A stretch of 64,000 nt of DNA from Erpetoichthys calabaricus. Taxonomy: Eukaryota > Chordata > Cladistia > Polypteriformes > Polypteridae. How positions within the stretch are numbered: the stretch's first letter is position 1; each line of letters begins with the position of its first letter. The stretch is taken from positions 26,009,379 through 26,073,378 of the forward strand of contig NC_041407.2 in the NCBI RefSeq assembly GCF_900747795.2, given 5' to 3'. Under the pieces are notes generated by a model. It did not search any database, had not been told where the DNA came from, and saw only the letters and a list, made by a program, of their open reading frames with translations. The position numbers and the translations under genes are program-made. Positions 46,892 to 58,329 of the stretch are shown one piece after another.

Positions 46892-47483
46892 CATGAATCG
46901 TGAGCGTAAATAAATAAATGTGTAACATGTTTTTTGTTGCTTATGCATTTATGAAACATACCTCCAAACATAACATGAAAAATGCCCTGAATTTAAAACT
47001 ATTGCTTTCATTCATTAGAGCTGAGAAGGCGGGCTCTAGCGAGTGCTGCATTTTGATTGGTGAATCGACAGGCCACTGGACATCAGCCTCCAGTCATCAA
47101 ATGCCACATTTACAGCAGACACTTCAGATGCAGACTCCTACTGGTGAATTTGGAGTTTATAGAATTAAAGTAGCTGCTCCACAAAGGAATACATTTTTTC
47201 TTGCACATGTCGTTGATGAGCACAGCCACAGCTTTGAGGATTTTTGCCAAGTCAATTAAAGCGTGTCAATGCCACTCAGCAGACGATTCACCAATTAAAA
47301 CAGAGCACTCGCTAGAGCCCGCCCTCCCAGCTTTGACGAGTGAAAGTGACAGCTTTAAACTCAAGCCAACTTCGTGTTGTGTTTGGAGGAATATTACTGA
47401 CAAAATTCAATAAATAAATAAATAAATAAGCCACAAAAAACATTTTCTGTGACACATTTATTTATTTATACTCACATTTCATG
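46892..47483. mobile_element. Fold-back MITE with about 170-bp arms
   Basis: The left arm (to 47069) and right arm (from 47285) are inverted copies sharing GGCGGGCTCTAGCGAGTGCT, TTTGATTGGTGAATCG, CCTCCAAACATAACA and TAAATAAATAAATGTGT. A loop of about 215 bases joins them. No protein is encoded, so this is a non-autonomous DNA element of unknown superfamily. Confidence 0.82.
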
Positions 47484-47485
47484 GT

Positions 47486-47490
47486 CTTTT

Positions 47491-47522
<32 letters not shown>

Positions 47523-47600
47523 TTTTTCTTTCTTTCTTTTTTTCTTTCTTTTTTTTTTTTTTTCTTTATGTATGTGTGTATGTATGTATGTATGTATGTC
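47486..47600. repeat. (TTTC)n and (TATG)n microsatellites
   Basis: A C/T-rich run of TTTC units and T stretches to about 47566, then TATG units. It abuts the right arm of the fold-back MITE. Confidence 0.95.
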
Positions 47601-47954
47601 ACAGTCTCGTACGGCCACCTGTTTGATGCAGTATGATTCAAACTCTTCATGCTGACATTGTGAGGATCACCCACCACAGTTAGCAGTTGTTACAAATAAA
47701 ATTCATTAAGCACTGCGTGCTTGAGAAAAGCATTTTAGGATTGTCATGAGATCATAATGGAACAATGGTTTACCTCTCTCTTAACTTACTTAACCCGCCC
47801 AGAAGTAAGAAGTCTGAATATTTTAATGGGACTGCATTGTTTTCGCTTTTTGTTCTGCTTCACTCGTATTTCTTTTTAGTCCTTATATTCCTACTGTATA
47901 TTCTTTCTTTAAATGTTAGACTTAAGGGCAGAGTTTCATTTTTGTCTTGCCACA

Positions 47955-50400
47955 TTTCAGAATCAGAATATCTTTATTGTCATTGTAACAAGTACAATGA
48001 AATTAGGTGCAGTCCCTTCTGTGTCAAAATATAAATAAAATATAATTAAAAAAAAGAATAAGAAAGGATATGAAGAAATAAGGTAGAACACAAACATTCA
48101 ACTGCGGTGGGTTGGCACCCTGCCCAGAATTGGTTCCTGCCTTGTGCCCTGTGTTGGCTGGGATTGGCTCCAGCAGACCCCCGTGACCCTGTGTTCGGAT
48201 TCAGCGGATTGGAAAATGGATGGATGGACAAACATTCAACGTAAGACCTTAATTGCACATGAACACTATTGGAGGTGATTAGGTGGCATTCAGTGCACTA
48301 ATAGTAACAGGGTAGAAACTGTTATTCAGTCTATTAGTCTTTGTTTTGATGCTCCTATACCTTTTTCCTGATGGCAACAATTGGAACATGTCATGAGCGG
48401 GGTGTGAGGTGTCTTTTAAGATGTTTTCTGCTTTCCTGAGGCAGCAAGAGCTGTGCAGTTCATCCAGAGAGGGTAAAGAGCAGCCGATGATCTGCTGGGC
48501 AGTCTTTACAATCCGCTGAAGTGTTTTCCTCTGCGCTGTTGTGGAGCTGGAAAACCACACACAGAGGTAGTAGCATAGGATACTCTCGATAGAGCAGCGA
48601 TAGAAGGACAGCAGCAGTATTTTGGGGATGTTATTTTTCCTGAGGACTCTAAGGAAATAGAAGTCTCTGCTGAGCCTTCTTCCCCACCTCAGCTGTGTTC
48701 ACACCCCAGGACAGGTCTTCCATGATATGGACTCCCAGGAAGCGGAAGTCTGACACCCTCTCCACACATTCCCCTCTGATGTAGAGTGGTTTGATGTCCG
48801 TTTTCTTTTTCCTGAAGTCCACAACGAGCTCCTTGGTCTTAATTGTGTTCAGGAGCAGGTTGTTGTCAGTACATCCTCCCCAGAGATGAGCCCCACCACA
48901 GTGGTGTTGTCTGCAAATTTGACGATGGTGTTGCTGTGGTGAGTGGGGGCGAAGTCATGTGTGTACAGCATGCAGAGCAAGGGGCTCAGCACACACCCCT
49001 AAGGAGAGCCGGTGCTGATGCTGATGGCCGAGGAGATGTGAGGGCCCACCCTAACCCTTTGTGTGCGGTCTGTCAGGAAGTCTTTAATCCATATACAGGT
49101 GGAATACAGGAGTCCCAGGACTAGCACCTTGCCCACCAATCTGTGAGGGAGGATGGTGTTAAAAGCAGAGCTAAAATCAATAAAGAGGAGACGTGCTCCA
49201 GATGGGACAGTGTAGCATGGAGAGCAGCAGCAACAGCATCCTCAGTAGACCTGTTAGCACTGTAAGCAAACTGGTGTACATCAAAGGTGGGAGGGATGAA
49301 GGACATGATATGACTCCAGACCAGTCTCTCAAAACACTTCATCAACACCGGGGTGAGCGCTACTGGCCGATAGTCATTCAGGCAGGTTATGGGCGATTTT
49401 TTTGGTAAAGGGAGTAAGATGGAGGATTTCTTACAGGGAGGAACTGAGGCCTGGGACAGTGACAGGTTAAAGATCTTTGTAAAGACCCCAGCCAGCTACT
49501 CTGCACAGCTCCTCAACACACGTCCAGGGAACCGTCGGGACCTGCTGCCTTCGTAGGATTGACAGCCTGGAACGAGCGTCTCACCTCGTGTTCCTCCACC
49601 CTAAGGGAGGGGGTGATGTTGTTGTGAGTTGCTGCTGCGTGTGTAACAGCAGCCTCTGGTAGTTCCATCTCAAAGCAAACAAAGAAGTGGTTCAGCTCCT
49701 CTGCCATTGAGGTGTCACCTTCAGCAGCCCCATGGCTGGTCCTGTAGTTGGTGAAGTGCTGGACTCCCTGCCAAACCTGCCTGCTGTTATTGCTGTCCAG
49801 GTGCTCCTCAATCCTTCTCCTGTAGTCCCTCTTAGCCTTTCTGATGCCTCTCTTCAGGTTGGACCGTGTCATGCTGTAGAGAGCCATGTCACCACACCTA
49901 AAGGCAGTGTTCCTTTCCTTTAGCAGCTGCTGAACCTCTCTTGTCATCCAGGGCTTCTGGTTTGGATGTAGCACAATACACTGTCGGTGTAGAGTTCCAG
50001 GTCTGGACTTTCAAAAATTTCCCAGTTAGTCTTGTTGAAGCAGTCCTGCAGCTGAGGAGAGGTGTCATCAGGCCAGGTTGTGATGGATCTTGTGGAGGTA
50101 AGGAGAGGGGTGTATGCAGGAATCATCAGCAGTGACATGTGGTCAGACTGGGCCAGGTGTGGAAGCTGTTTAGCTCTGTAGCCCAGCTTGATGTTTCAGT
50201 AGACCTTGTCCAGTGTGTTGGCTCCTCTAGTAGCACACTTTACGTGCTGGTGGAGTTTGGGGAGCACTGCTTTTAAATCCACGTGATTAAAGTCCCCTGT
50301 GATAATTTAATTAGACTTTGCATTCATAAAGCTCTGAGATGCTGTGCCATTGGAGCTGGCCCTCCACAATGACGTTTCCAAGAGCACTCAGTACTCAAGA
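47955..50400 (-). mobile_element. Rex1/L2-type LINE, 5'-truncated, with nested SINE
   Basis: From 3' to 5' along the plus strand: 3' tail (TTTATTGTCATTGTAACAAG), polymerase C-terminus at 48279-48560 (AQRKTLQRIVKTAQQIIGCS, LLPSGKRYRSIKTKTNRLNN), polymerase core remnants, and 49121-49348 ([33 protein letters not shown]). Next is a linker at 49513-49974 (PWMTREVQQLLKERNTAF, KAAGPDG), then the endonuclease C-terminus at about 49980-50330. Frames are broken at many points. The clade lies in the CR1/L2/Rex1 group; Rex1 versus L2 is not settled. Confidence 0.85.
48090..48240 (+). repeat. 5'-truncated (ATGG)n SINE nested in LINE, 13-bp target duplication
   Basis: The insert 48103-48227, from TGCGGTGGGTTGGCACC to the tail, is flanked by ACAAACATTCAAC at 48090-48102 and 48228-48240. 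It sits within the 3' part of the LINE and is therefore younger. Confidence 0.93.
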
Positions 50401-50599
50401 CACATAGTGACATCGAAAACAACAAATGGTGGAAGTCAGGTAAAGAGGGGCCTGCCATAGTTTTATTATACTCACTAAGAAGTTACTTTACATCTTGAGA
50501 AAGCTGATGAAATATACTGCTTTTAAAATCCTAAAAGTTTATTAAAGTAATGATACTTACAGTTCCATGTAAAGGTTTGAACACGCCTGGCCAAGTTAT

Positions 50600-51170
50600 A
50601 CATTGTGATGGACGACTGGCTATGGACTCCGGTCGCCACCCCCAGGCCGCTAGGAGGAGCCCTCCGGACAGCATGATGGTGCCCCGAATGCCAGCAGGGC
50701 CTCATGGACTTTGTAGTTTATATACACAGCCCTGCTGGATACCTTGGGGGCCACCGGGAGTCACTGTAGGGGGGCTAGTGAGCTCTTGCGTGCCCTATAA
50801 CCCGGGAGTGCGTCACAGTCACGTGACCGGAAGAAACGACGTACTCCCGGGGTGAAGAAGAGGACTGTTTACCCTGACCCGGAAGGAAATGGACTTGTGG
50901 GTTTTGCCAGGAACCATTTCCGGGTCAGGGGATATAAAAGGACTGTGGGAAGCCCAGTACACTGAGCTGAGCTGGGAGGTAGTGTGGCAAAGTGTCTGGG
51001 CAAGGAGGATTGGTTTGTAGTGAGAGAATTGTAGTGTTTATGAGTGGGGTGTGGAGAGTGCTTTGTGCACGGTATTCTTATAAAATAAAGAATATTTATA
51101 CTTTCACCCGGTCATCAGAGTGGTACCTGAGGGTTCAAGAGGTGGACAAAGCCTCTATCTTTCACAACAT
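50600..51170 (+). mobile_element. Solo LTR of an LTR retroelement (fossil)
   Basis: A 563-bp unit at 50604-51166 begins TGTGATGG and ends TTTCACA, with the short inverted TGTGA/TCACA ends of an LTR. ACAT on both sides (50600-50603, 51167-51170) is a 4-bp target duplication. TATAAAA at 50933 and AATAAA at 51084 fit the promoter and poly(A) parts of an LTR. No internal region or second LTR is nearby, so it is a recombination remnant. Whether it is gypsy-like or retroviral is open. Confidence 0.78.
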
Positions 51171-51389
51171 TTTGTTAAATTTTGAAATTTACAGCTGTAA
51201 ATGTCGACACCAAACAAGCCGAAACAAAGCCATTTTAATGAAAATGTGTATTTACAATTGAAAAACTGAAACTACAGTATGTAAAAAATAAAAAAATGTA
51301 AATGTGGCATTTGCAAAAGTCTGACTGCCCTTTAGGCTGTGAATTCTCAGAATTTGTTAGGTTGTTAGTCTGATCCGGCTTAGCTTGAT

Positions 51390-52530
51390 ACACTACTGGT
51401 CAAAACCCCTTGGTTTTATGGAAATATAGACAATTTAATGTGTACATCTGACACAGCCTGGAAGTCTGTTTTGGGTCATTGAACCCCTGACCTACTAGAC
51501 GCACACCGGTAGGTACTGCATGGTGCTGCAAATTGCTGTGGTAACCCTTGTGATTCCGAATGCCAGTCACTTTGTGCAAGTCACCAACAAAAGAACCCAG
51601 GCATTACACTTTCTCCTCCATGTTTGACAGTTGGTGCCACACCCCGAGGAACCATCCTGTCACCAACTCAACTGCATACAAACGCGATGGGTGACGAACC
51701 AAAGATTTCAAATTTTGATTCATCAGTCCATAAGACTTTTCTTCCAGTCTGCAGTTGTCCACAGTATCTCCAACCCTATTTTGTCCTTCAAGGAATGGCT
51801 TTCTTCCTGCCACTCGCCCTGTCAAAGCTGCAGCACAAAGTCTCCTCTTCACAGTAGAAAGTGAGACTTGATTATGTTGACCTGCACTGTTAAGCTGTGC
51901 TTGAAGCTGCTGTGCTGTGAGGCGCCTGTGATCATGCAAGCTGGTGACCCTCAGAAACTTGTCTTCTGATTGGCTTGTGACTTCCTATCGGAGTTTCTTC
52001 CAGTTTCTAATTGCCTTTGGCTTGTGTTTGACACCACTGGACTCACTGACACTTTGATTTTTTTTTTTACAGTTTCTCTAAATGAAAAGCTCTGTCTCTT
52101 TTCATTTGTTAATTGCCATTTTCTTGCCATTATCACAGGAAAATTATCCAAGTAGTACTGCAGAGGGTGTAGTAACACAGCGTGTTCCAACTCTGCTTTA
52201 AGACAGACAGACTGAGGAATTTTAAGTAATCCACATAAGTTGGGACACCTGCGTAAATTGTTTGCTTCAACTTGCAAGGCTTCATTTCCTTTAATTGCAT
52301 CTGTAAGTTGTAACCTATTAGTTGTTCCCTGAAGAAGGCCCATTTATAATATTCTGAAATTTCCTGTCCTTTCAGTGTTTGCTAAGCTAAACTTTTAACT
52401 TTAAACCTCTGGCAGTTTACTGCTTACCTTTTCACCATTTTAGGTAATTCATAGAATTTCAACTGATTAAATCTGAAGAAAAACTGGAAACACTGAGGTG
52501 TTCTAAAACGTTTGATCGATATTGTAGGTG
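51390..52530 (-). mobile_element. Tc1 transposon fossil, internally deleted
   Basis: Minus-strand frame 51604-51939 reads RRLTAQQLQAQLNSAGQHNQ, then STVKRRLCAAALTGRVAGRK, the helix-turn-helix region of a Tc1 transposase, and continues into core pieces. The outer ends carry GGTCAAAA-type sequences (CTACTGGTCAAAACC left, ATCGATCAAACG right in reverse) that may be its terminal repeats. Confidence 0.75.
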
Positions 52531-52534
52531 TTAG

Positions 52535-53690
52535 TCTGGTCAAAAACTGTCACTCAGATGTTGTGCAACTCTCAACAATAATGGGCTCTTCTAAGAAAAC
52601 TGACTTGGGGGTCTGAGGATTAGACTAAACGATCCCTACAAAGCAGTGGAAGGCTATAAAAAAGATATCAAAGTGCTTCCAGCTAGCAGTTTCCACAGTG
52701 TGAAATGTCATTGAGAAATGACAGTTAAGGAGAACCATGGAGATCTGGAAGACCAAGAAAGCCAACAGATAGAACAGCGCATACTGTGCAGGAAGGCAAA
52801 GCAGACCTCCCTGTGCCCTCTATATGACTGCTAGGTAACAACAGGCAGGGTTAGCTGGAAAGTTGTGCTGGTGCACTGATCTTCTGTGTAGCATGACAAA
52901 CACAGGAAGAGCCACCAGAAGGAAACCTCACCTGCAATCTCGGCACATAAGACAGAGAGGCATTTCGGAACCAAAGGCTTGCTTGCAATGAAACCTTTTG
53001 GCCACAAACACAAAACGTTAGTTAGGAGCAAAATTTGAAGAAAGATCACCTTGCCAATGGTTAAGTGCAGAGGTGTATAGGTTATATTTTGGGGTTGTGT
53101 GGCAACCAGGGGCACCGGAAAGATTTTGCAAAGTACAGAGAAGAATGGCTTCCTTTAAACATCAACATATTCTCAAGGAGTATGTCAGACATTCACTCAG
53201 GTGACTGAAGCTGAGGAAACGTTGTCTGCTATAACAAGTCAACGATCTAAAACACATTTCAAAATCTATAGCAGGGTACCTCAAGAAACACAAGGTGAGG
53301 GTTTTGCCGTGGCTCCAGTCTTGGACGTTATTGAAAATCTGTTGGGTAGACATGCTTAAAATGTGCCGCGCATGCAAGACTGCCCAAGTACCTCTCATAG
53401 CTGGAAGCGACCTGCAAGGAAGAATGAGAAAAATGTCCAAAAACAGAAATTAAAAGCTTAGAAAACACTTTTTACTTTTTGCCAAAGGGAGTGTTATTAA
53501 GTGTTGACTTAGCACGGAGCCCAAACTTTTGCAAATGTCATATTTATTCTTATGCTTTTACATTTTTTCCACTTCATCAAATGAATTGTAACTGTGCATT
53601 AACATTTTCATAACAATGCCATTGTTTTTAGTTTGTTTGCGGTTGAAGTTTAACTTCAGATGTCAACACAGTATATAATTTAGCGATACT
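52535..53690 (+). mobile_element. Second Tc1 transposon fossil
   Basis: The order follows a common fish Tc1 element: AGAAAACTGACTTGGGGGTC near the start, CTGGAAGACCAAGAAAGCCA, TTTGGGGTTGTGTGGCAACCAGGGGCACCGG-type core, AAGGTGAGGGTTTTGCCGTG, and CCCAAACTTTTGCAAATGTC at the right. The transposase frame is gone. It lies directly beside the Tc1 copy ending at 52530, in the opposite orientation. Confidence 0.75.
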
Positions 53691-53740
53691 TTTAAATGGG
53701 TTATACTCTAAACTGGCATAATGCTGCTATGGTAACCACT

Positions 53741-54015
53741 AATAATAATAATAAGAAGAATATATTTTATTTATATAGCACCTTTATCCGTGCTCAAGGC
53801 ACTTGCCACATCACAGTTCAGGAGCCTTCTGGTTTTGGATTATAGCAGAAATACAAAGTCCAGGATTTGATTCCCAGCTTGGCGTGGTGTTTGCTTGTTC
53901 TCCCTGGATCTTTGTGCCTTGATTATTTTCTTTTTTTCCTCCTACATCCCAAAGGTTTGTGTGTGTGTTCAGTTAATTGGCAACTCTAAACTGGCCAAGT
54001 ATGAGGCAGGGTCAA
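53741..54015. repeat. Two old SINE pieces
   Basis: 53741-53830 is the reverse of a SINE 3' part (AATAATAATAATAAGAAG, TTATTTATATAGCACC). 53845-54015 is a plus-strand copy of the (ATGG)n family, with GATTTGATTCCCAGCTTGG, TTGTTCTCCCTGG, CCTACATCCCAAAGG and GGCAACTCTAAACTGGCC. Confidence 0.65.
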
Positions 54016-54029
54016 GTGTGCTGTGAAGT

Positions 54030-55760
54030 GCCTATGAAAAGCAGTACCCCCCATGGACGTTTTCACATTTTTCTTGTAATACAACTTTGAATCACCCATT
54101 GATTTCATTTGGCTTTTTGGACCCGGAGCAACAGAAGAAGACTCTTTAATGTCAGTGTGAAAGCAGATCTCTGCAAAGTGGTCTTAATCAATTACAAATA
54201 TAAAGCACAAAATAATTTGATCATGTAAGAATTCACCCCATTCAAGTTAGTATTGAGAAGGTGCCCCTTTGGCAGCCATGACAGCCTCGAGTCTGTGTGC
54301 CCAGGTCTCAGTCAGCTTTGCCATTTTCCCCCACTCCTCTTTGCAGAGCTACTCAGCCTCCATCAGTCTACAAGGCAATCATCAAGTGAACAGCCTTTGT
54401 CAAGTCAGGCTGGACTGAGATCTCCACTCCAAGACATTAATTAACACTGTTGTTTTGAAGCCATTCCTGTGTAGCTTTGGCTTTATTCTTGAGGTTATTA
54501 TCTTGCCTGAAAACAAATCTTCCCCCAAGATGCAGGGTTCCTGCAGATAGCATCAGGTTTTCCTCCAGGATTTCTCCATATTTTGCTGCATTCATTTTAT
54601 CCTTACAAGCCTTCTAAGAGCCTGCTGCAGAGAAAAGTCCCCACAGCATGCCACTGCCACCACCATGCTTCTCAGTGGGGATGACGACTTTTTGATACTA
54701 TGCTGTGTTCGAACATGCTGTTTAATCTGATGGCCAAAAAATCAGGAGTCCACCGAACATTCTTCCAGCTGACTTCAGTGACTTCTGCTGAGATGTCGTG
54801 TGTGTTTTTCCTCTTTACCACTCTCCCATAAACCTATGACTGGTGAAGCACCCGGGCAGCAGTTGTTTTCTGCACAGCATCTCTAGTCTGAGCCCCTGTG
54901 GTTTGTGCCTCCTTCAGAGTTCTCATAGGCCTCATAGTGGCCTCCCTCACTTGTGTTCTTCTTGCACGATCACTCAGTTTCTGTGGATTTACAGCTCTGA
55001 CATACTTATTCCATTTCTTCTTGATTGATTTAACTGGACGCAAAAAAAGGTGTTTGGTGACTTGGATGTCATCTTGTCTCAATCCCCAGACTTGTGCTTT
55101 TCAGTGCCCTTTTTGTGGAGTGTTCCTTTGTCTTCAGAGTGTAGGTTAGGCCACCATACTGACTGATCACAAACTGGACCATCCACATTTAGACTATTAA
55201 GTAAATAACACCAGACAGATGATGTCCACTGAACTAATTCTGTGACTTCTAAAACTAACTGATGATTTAGGGGTGTCATATTAAAGAGGGGGCGGCACAG
55301 TGGCGCAGTGGGTAGCGCTGCTGCCTCACAGTTGGGAGACCTGGGGACCTGGGTTCGCTTCCCGGGTCCTCCCTGCGTGGAGTTTGCATGTTCTCCCCGT
55401 GTCTGCGTGGGTTTCCTCCGGGCGCTCCGGTTTCCTCCCACAGTCCAAAGACATGCAGGTTAGGTGGATTGGCGATTCTAAATTGGCCCTAGTGTGTGTG
55501 TCCTGCGGTGGGTTGGCACCCTGCCCAGGATTGGTTCCTGCCTTGTGCCCTGTGTTGGCTGGGATTGGCTCCAGTAGACCCCTGTGTTCGGATTCAGTGG
55601 GTTGGATAATGGATGGATATTAAAGAGGGTGAATACATACTTACATGATCAATTATTTTGTGTTTTATATTTGTTATTAATTGAGGTCACATTACAAAGA
55701 TCTGTTTTCATTCTGACGTTACCGAGTCATTTTTTTCTATTAATCTGTAAGAGCCAACCT
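54030..55760. mobile_element. DNA transposon with long inverted repeats and a nested SINE
   Basis: 54140-54240 and 55627-55730 are inverted copies over about 100 bases (shared TTACATGATCAATTATTTTG-type core and AGATCTGTTTTCATTCTGAC-type block). Between them lies a block shared by fish Tc1-type elements (GGCAGCCATGACAGCCTCGA, CTTTGCAGAGCTACTCAG). The outermost left end (near 54030) has no right partner, so one end is probably eroded. No transposase frame is present. Confidence 0.7.
55278..55629 (+). repeat. Near full-length (ATGG)n SINE with 13-bp target duplication
   Basis: The SINE 55291-55616 is flanked by ATATTAAAGAGGG at 55278-55290 and 55617-55629. It is very close to the copy at 8900-9270 but lacks part of the TG-rich middle. 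It split the right part of the long-TIR transposon, so it is younger. Confidence 0.95.
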
Positions 55761-56103
55761 TAGAAAGTTAACCCTTTTGGTCCTGGATTTTCTGTTTTTA
55801 TGGGAAAAATTCTTTTGTGAGATATTTTACCTTTGGGGTGTCTAGGAAGCTCAAAAATGAAAAAAACAAAAAAATTATCACTATTATTATACAATAGCTG
55901 CCAAATACTTCTTAAGGAAATAAAATTGAAAGTGGACCTACTTACTATGTGCTGCTCACAGTCTCTCTAGTCTGCACTAATAGTAGCACGCCCGGTTCCA
56001 ATGGCTACAAACATACCCGTGCTTTACAAAAACAGCTACATATATATGTACTAGTAATAGGATGTCAGGGCCGAAAGGGTTAATGCTTAAAGTTATATTT
56101 ATA

Positions 56104-57145
56104 CTAGGGGGCTTCGCTCACCAACTCCCCGGTCCACGCTACATGTCAGCCACTCTGTGTCTTTGCCGGTCGGGTATGTGGATTTCACTTTCACAATCTT
56201 TACTATCAGTTTTTTGACACTTTCTAATTTTAGTACTTTCATAATCTTTAACCTGCTCTGCATGTGTATCGTGCCAACGTTTTTGAACTTCTTTACGACA
56301 TTCTACTTTGTCTTCTACTCTTTGTCTTTTATTTCTGACCCTGTCTTGGAGCTGAGAGTGCAGGAACTACTGTGTCTGACAGTAGCATTCACTCGAATGA
56401 GAAGTGAGTGGACCGTGGGCGCACCAGCCAGTTCTCATCTCTCCCGCTCGCGTATGTGGATTTCACTTTCATCAATCAACAAGTCAAGTCAAGTCAAGTT
56501 GGGGAGCATGCACTGGTACAGTGCATTGCCGCACCCACTACACGACGAAACAACTTGGGATCCCGGTTGACAGACCAGTAGACACGGTCCAGTCCCACCC
56601 TCCGGAAATGACCCTCTATCTTCCGCAGCCAGGTGTTACGTGGGCTACCCCTTGGACTGGTCAAGTCACTCCAAGTGCCACAAATCAACAAATCTTTTAA
56701 TTCTCGTGGATAAACCTCATCATTGGGAAGAAACACTACTTTTGCCTGATGGCAACATGAATTAGATGATCTACAAGTCTCCGACTTAAAGTTTAAAGCC
56801 AAACAATATCTACATACTTCTGTCATATCACCTATGTCCATATATTCAAACTCTTTCTGCTGTTCCGTTATTTCACCGAGTAATAATTTCCATTTGTTAA
56901 CGCTGTGATCTTTACTATCGTTTTTTGAGACTTTCAAATTTTAGTACTTTCATTAATGACATTCTACTTTGTCTTCTACTCTTTGTCTTTTCTTCTTCTA
57001 CTGTTTGTCTTTTATTTCCGTCCACGCTTGGACCTGTTAGGTTTTCCCTTCATCTCTTGGCACAAAGTCTCATCTCGCAGGACATGAAATTATCTCTCTG
57101 AAAAAGTCTTGTCTCATCCCAAGATTTTTTTATATAATAGAGAGA
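56104..57145 (-). mobile_element. Helitron fossil, ends intact, with nested LINE end
   Basis: On the minus strand the element starts A|TCTCTCTATTATAT at 57145 and ends CCCCCTAG|T at 56104, the TC...CTRR rule with insertion between A and T and no target duplication. Minus frame 56690-56937 reads EYMDIGDMTEVCRYCLALNF, then SCCHQAKVVFLPNDE, like the N-terminal part of Helitron helicase proteins. Rep and helicase domains are absent. An internal block (about 56190-56340) is repeated at 56915-57020. Confidence 0.78.
56474..56691 (-). repeat. LINE 3' end nested in the Helitron, 9-bp target duplication
   Basis: The insert 56483-56682 is flanked by AATCAACAA at 56474-56482 and 56683-56691. Its minus-strand peptide TSPRGSPRNTWLRKIEGHF, then RRVGLDRVYW, resembles a LINE polymerase C-terminus. 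The 3' tail is (TTGAC)n. It creates a chimeric open frame (56494-56937) with Helitron sequence. The LINE clade is unknown. Confidence 0.75.
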
Positions 57146-57778
57146 TAGTGTTTGCTTGACACCTATAGAAGAATAGCTAGAATTAGAATATGGTATAGTC
57201 TTTTGCCCCCTGTAAGTTAATATGAGATTGAACTTTCTTGCTACAGTATATCTGAGATACGGTGTGCTAATTAAGTCAGTTGTAGTTGTTGTTTAGAATA
57301 GGTCCCATTGCTAGCAGGGACTGAAAGACTCATTTACAGTATGAAAATGGGATAAGTATACAGTTTTCTGACCGATTAGAAATGGTTCAACTGTATGAGA
57401 GAACTTAAAGAAACAAACAAGACATATAACCCTTAAACAGAGCTCTTCTTTACTTTGCAATACCATTTTTTCTCTATTTTTATGTGAACTGTTTTACTTT
57501 GAAGTTTTACTGAAGTCTTTTAAAACAAAGATGTTTTGTCTGTGGAATCATTTCAATGCTGACGTCAAGCTTTTGCCAGAATCCCATGAAGCGTACTGAA
57601 ACTGCAGAACTTTGGTAATTTTGGGTAAACGCAGCTACATAATCAATGTCAAAAAAGACAAAATAAATCCACAGTGGTTCAAGATTGCTTAATGACAATG
57701 TGAAAACTTCCAAGAATGAAAATGTTTTATTGCCGCTGGCTCATCCACCAGGAGTGGTCTCCTGTTTTGTGACTCCCA

Positions 57779-58300
57779 GCGACAGGGCCGCTCAAAGCCC
57801 ATTTGGAGCCCTAGGTGGTGCTGATGGATGTCAGTCCCCATTGTCCATAGCAGGTAGCAGCTATTATTAGACCTGTGTGGGTGCCTCTCCTAGGTGTCCA
57901 GGGTGCTGATCCCTTCAATAGCACAAAGGGCACCCTTTTGTACATATACCGTGGACTTAAAGGAGTGTTTGATATTACCTTAATGCATGAATTGGGTACA
58001 TTATTGTCTCCTACACGTGGCTTCTCAAACCATTCCAACATCTTTATTTATTTCCACTAACATCCCATAATAATCAAACTGCAACATTACTTAAAGTAAC
58101 ATACACCTTCTTAGTACATGACACTCACCTCTTGGTGAACGGAGTGTGTGCACTTTTAAGTTTTTGCGCCCAGCAGGTACCTGCACCCTTTCAATATCAT
58201 TAGAGTTCCAGAAGCAGGGTGGTTCTCCAACTCAGATGATGGCGCCTTAGGTGGCCGCCTATGTCGCCTAATGGATTGACTGGCTCAGCCCAGTGACTCA
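57779..58300. mobile_element. Possible hAT-type MITE
   Basis: CAGGGCCGCTCAAAGCCC near 57782 and the reverse of TGGCTCAGCCCAGTGAC near 58280-58297 look like weak inverted ends. Inside them are related GGAGCCCTAGGTGG / GCGCCTTAGGTGG blocks. No target duplication was found. Confidence 0.35.
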
Positions 58301-58329
58301 AAACTGGATAAACAGATTAGAAAATGGCT

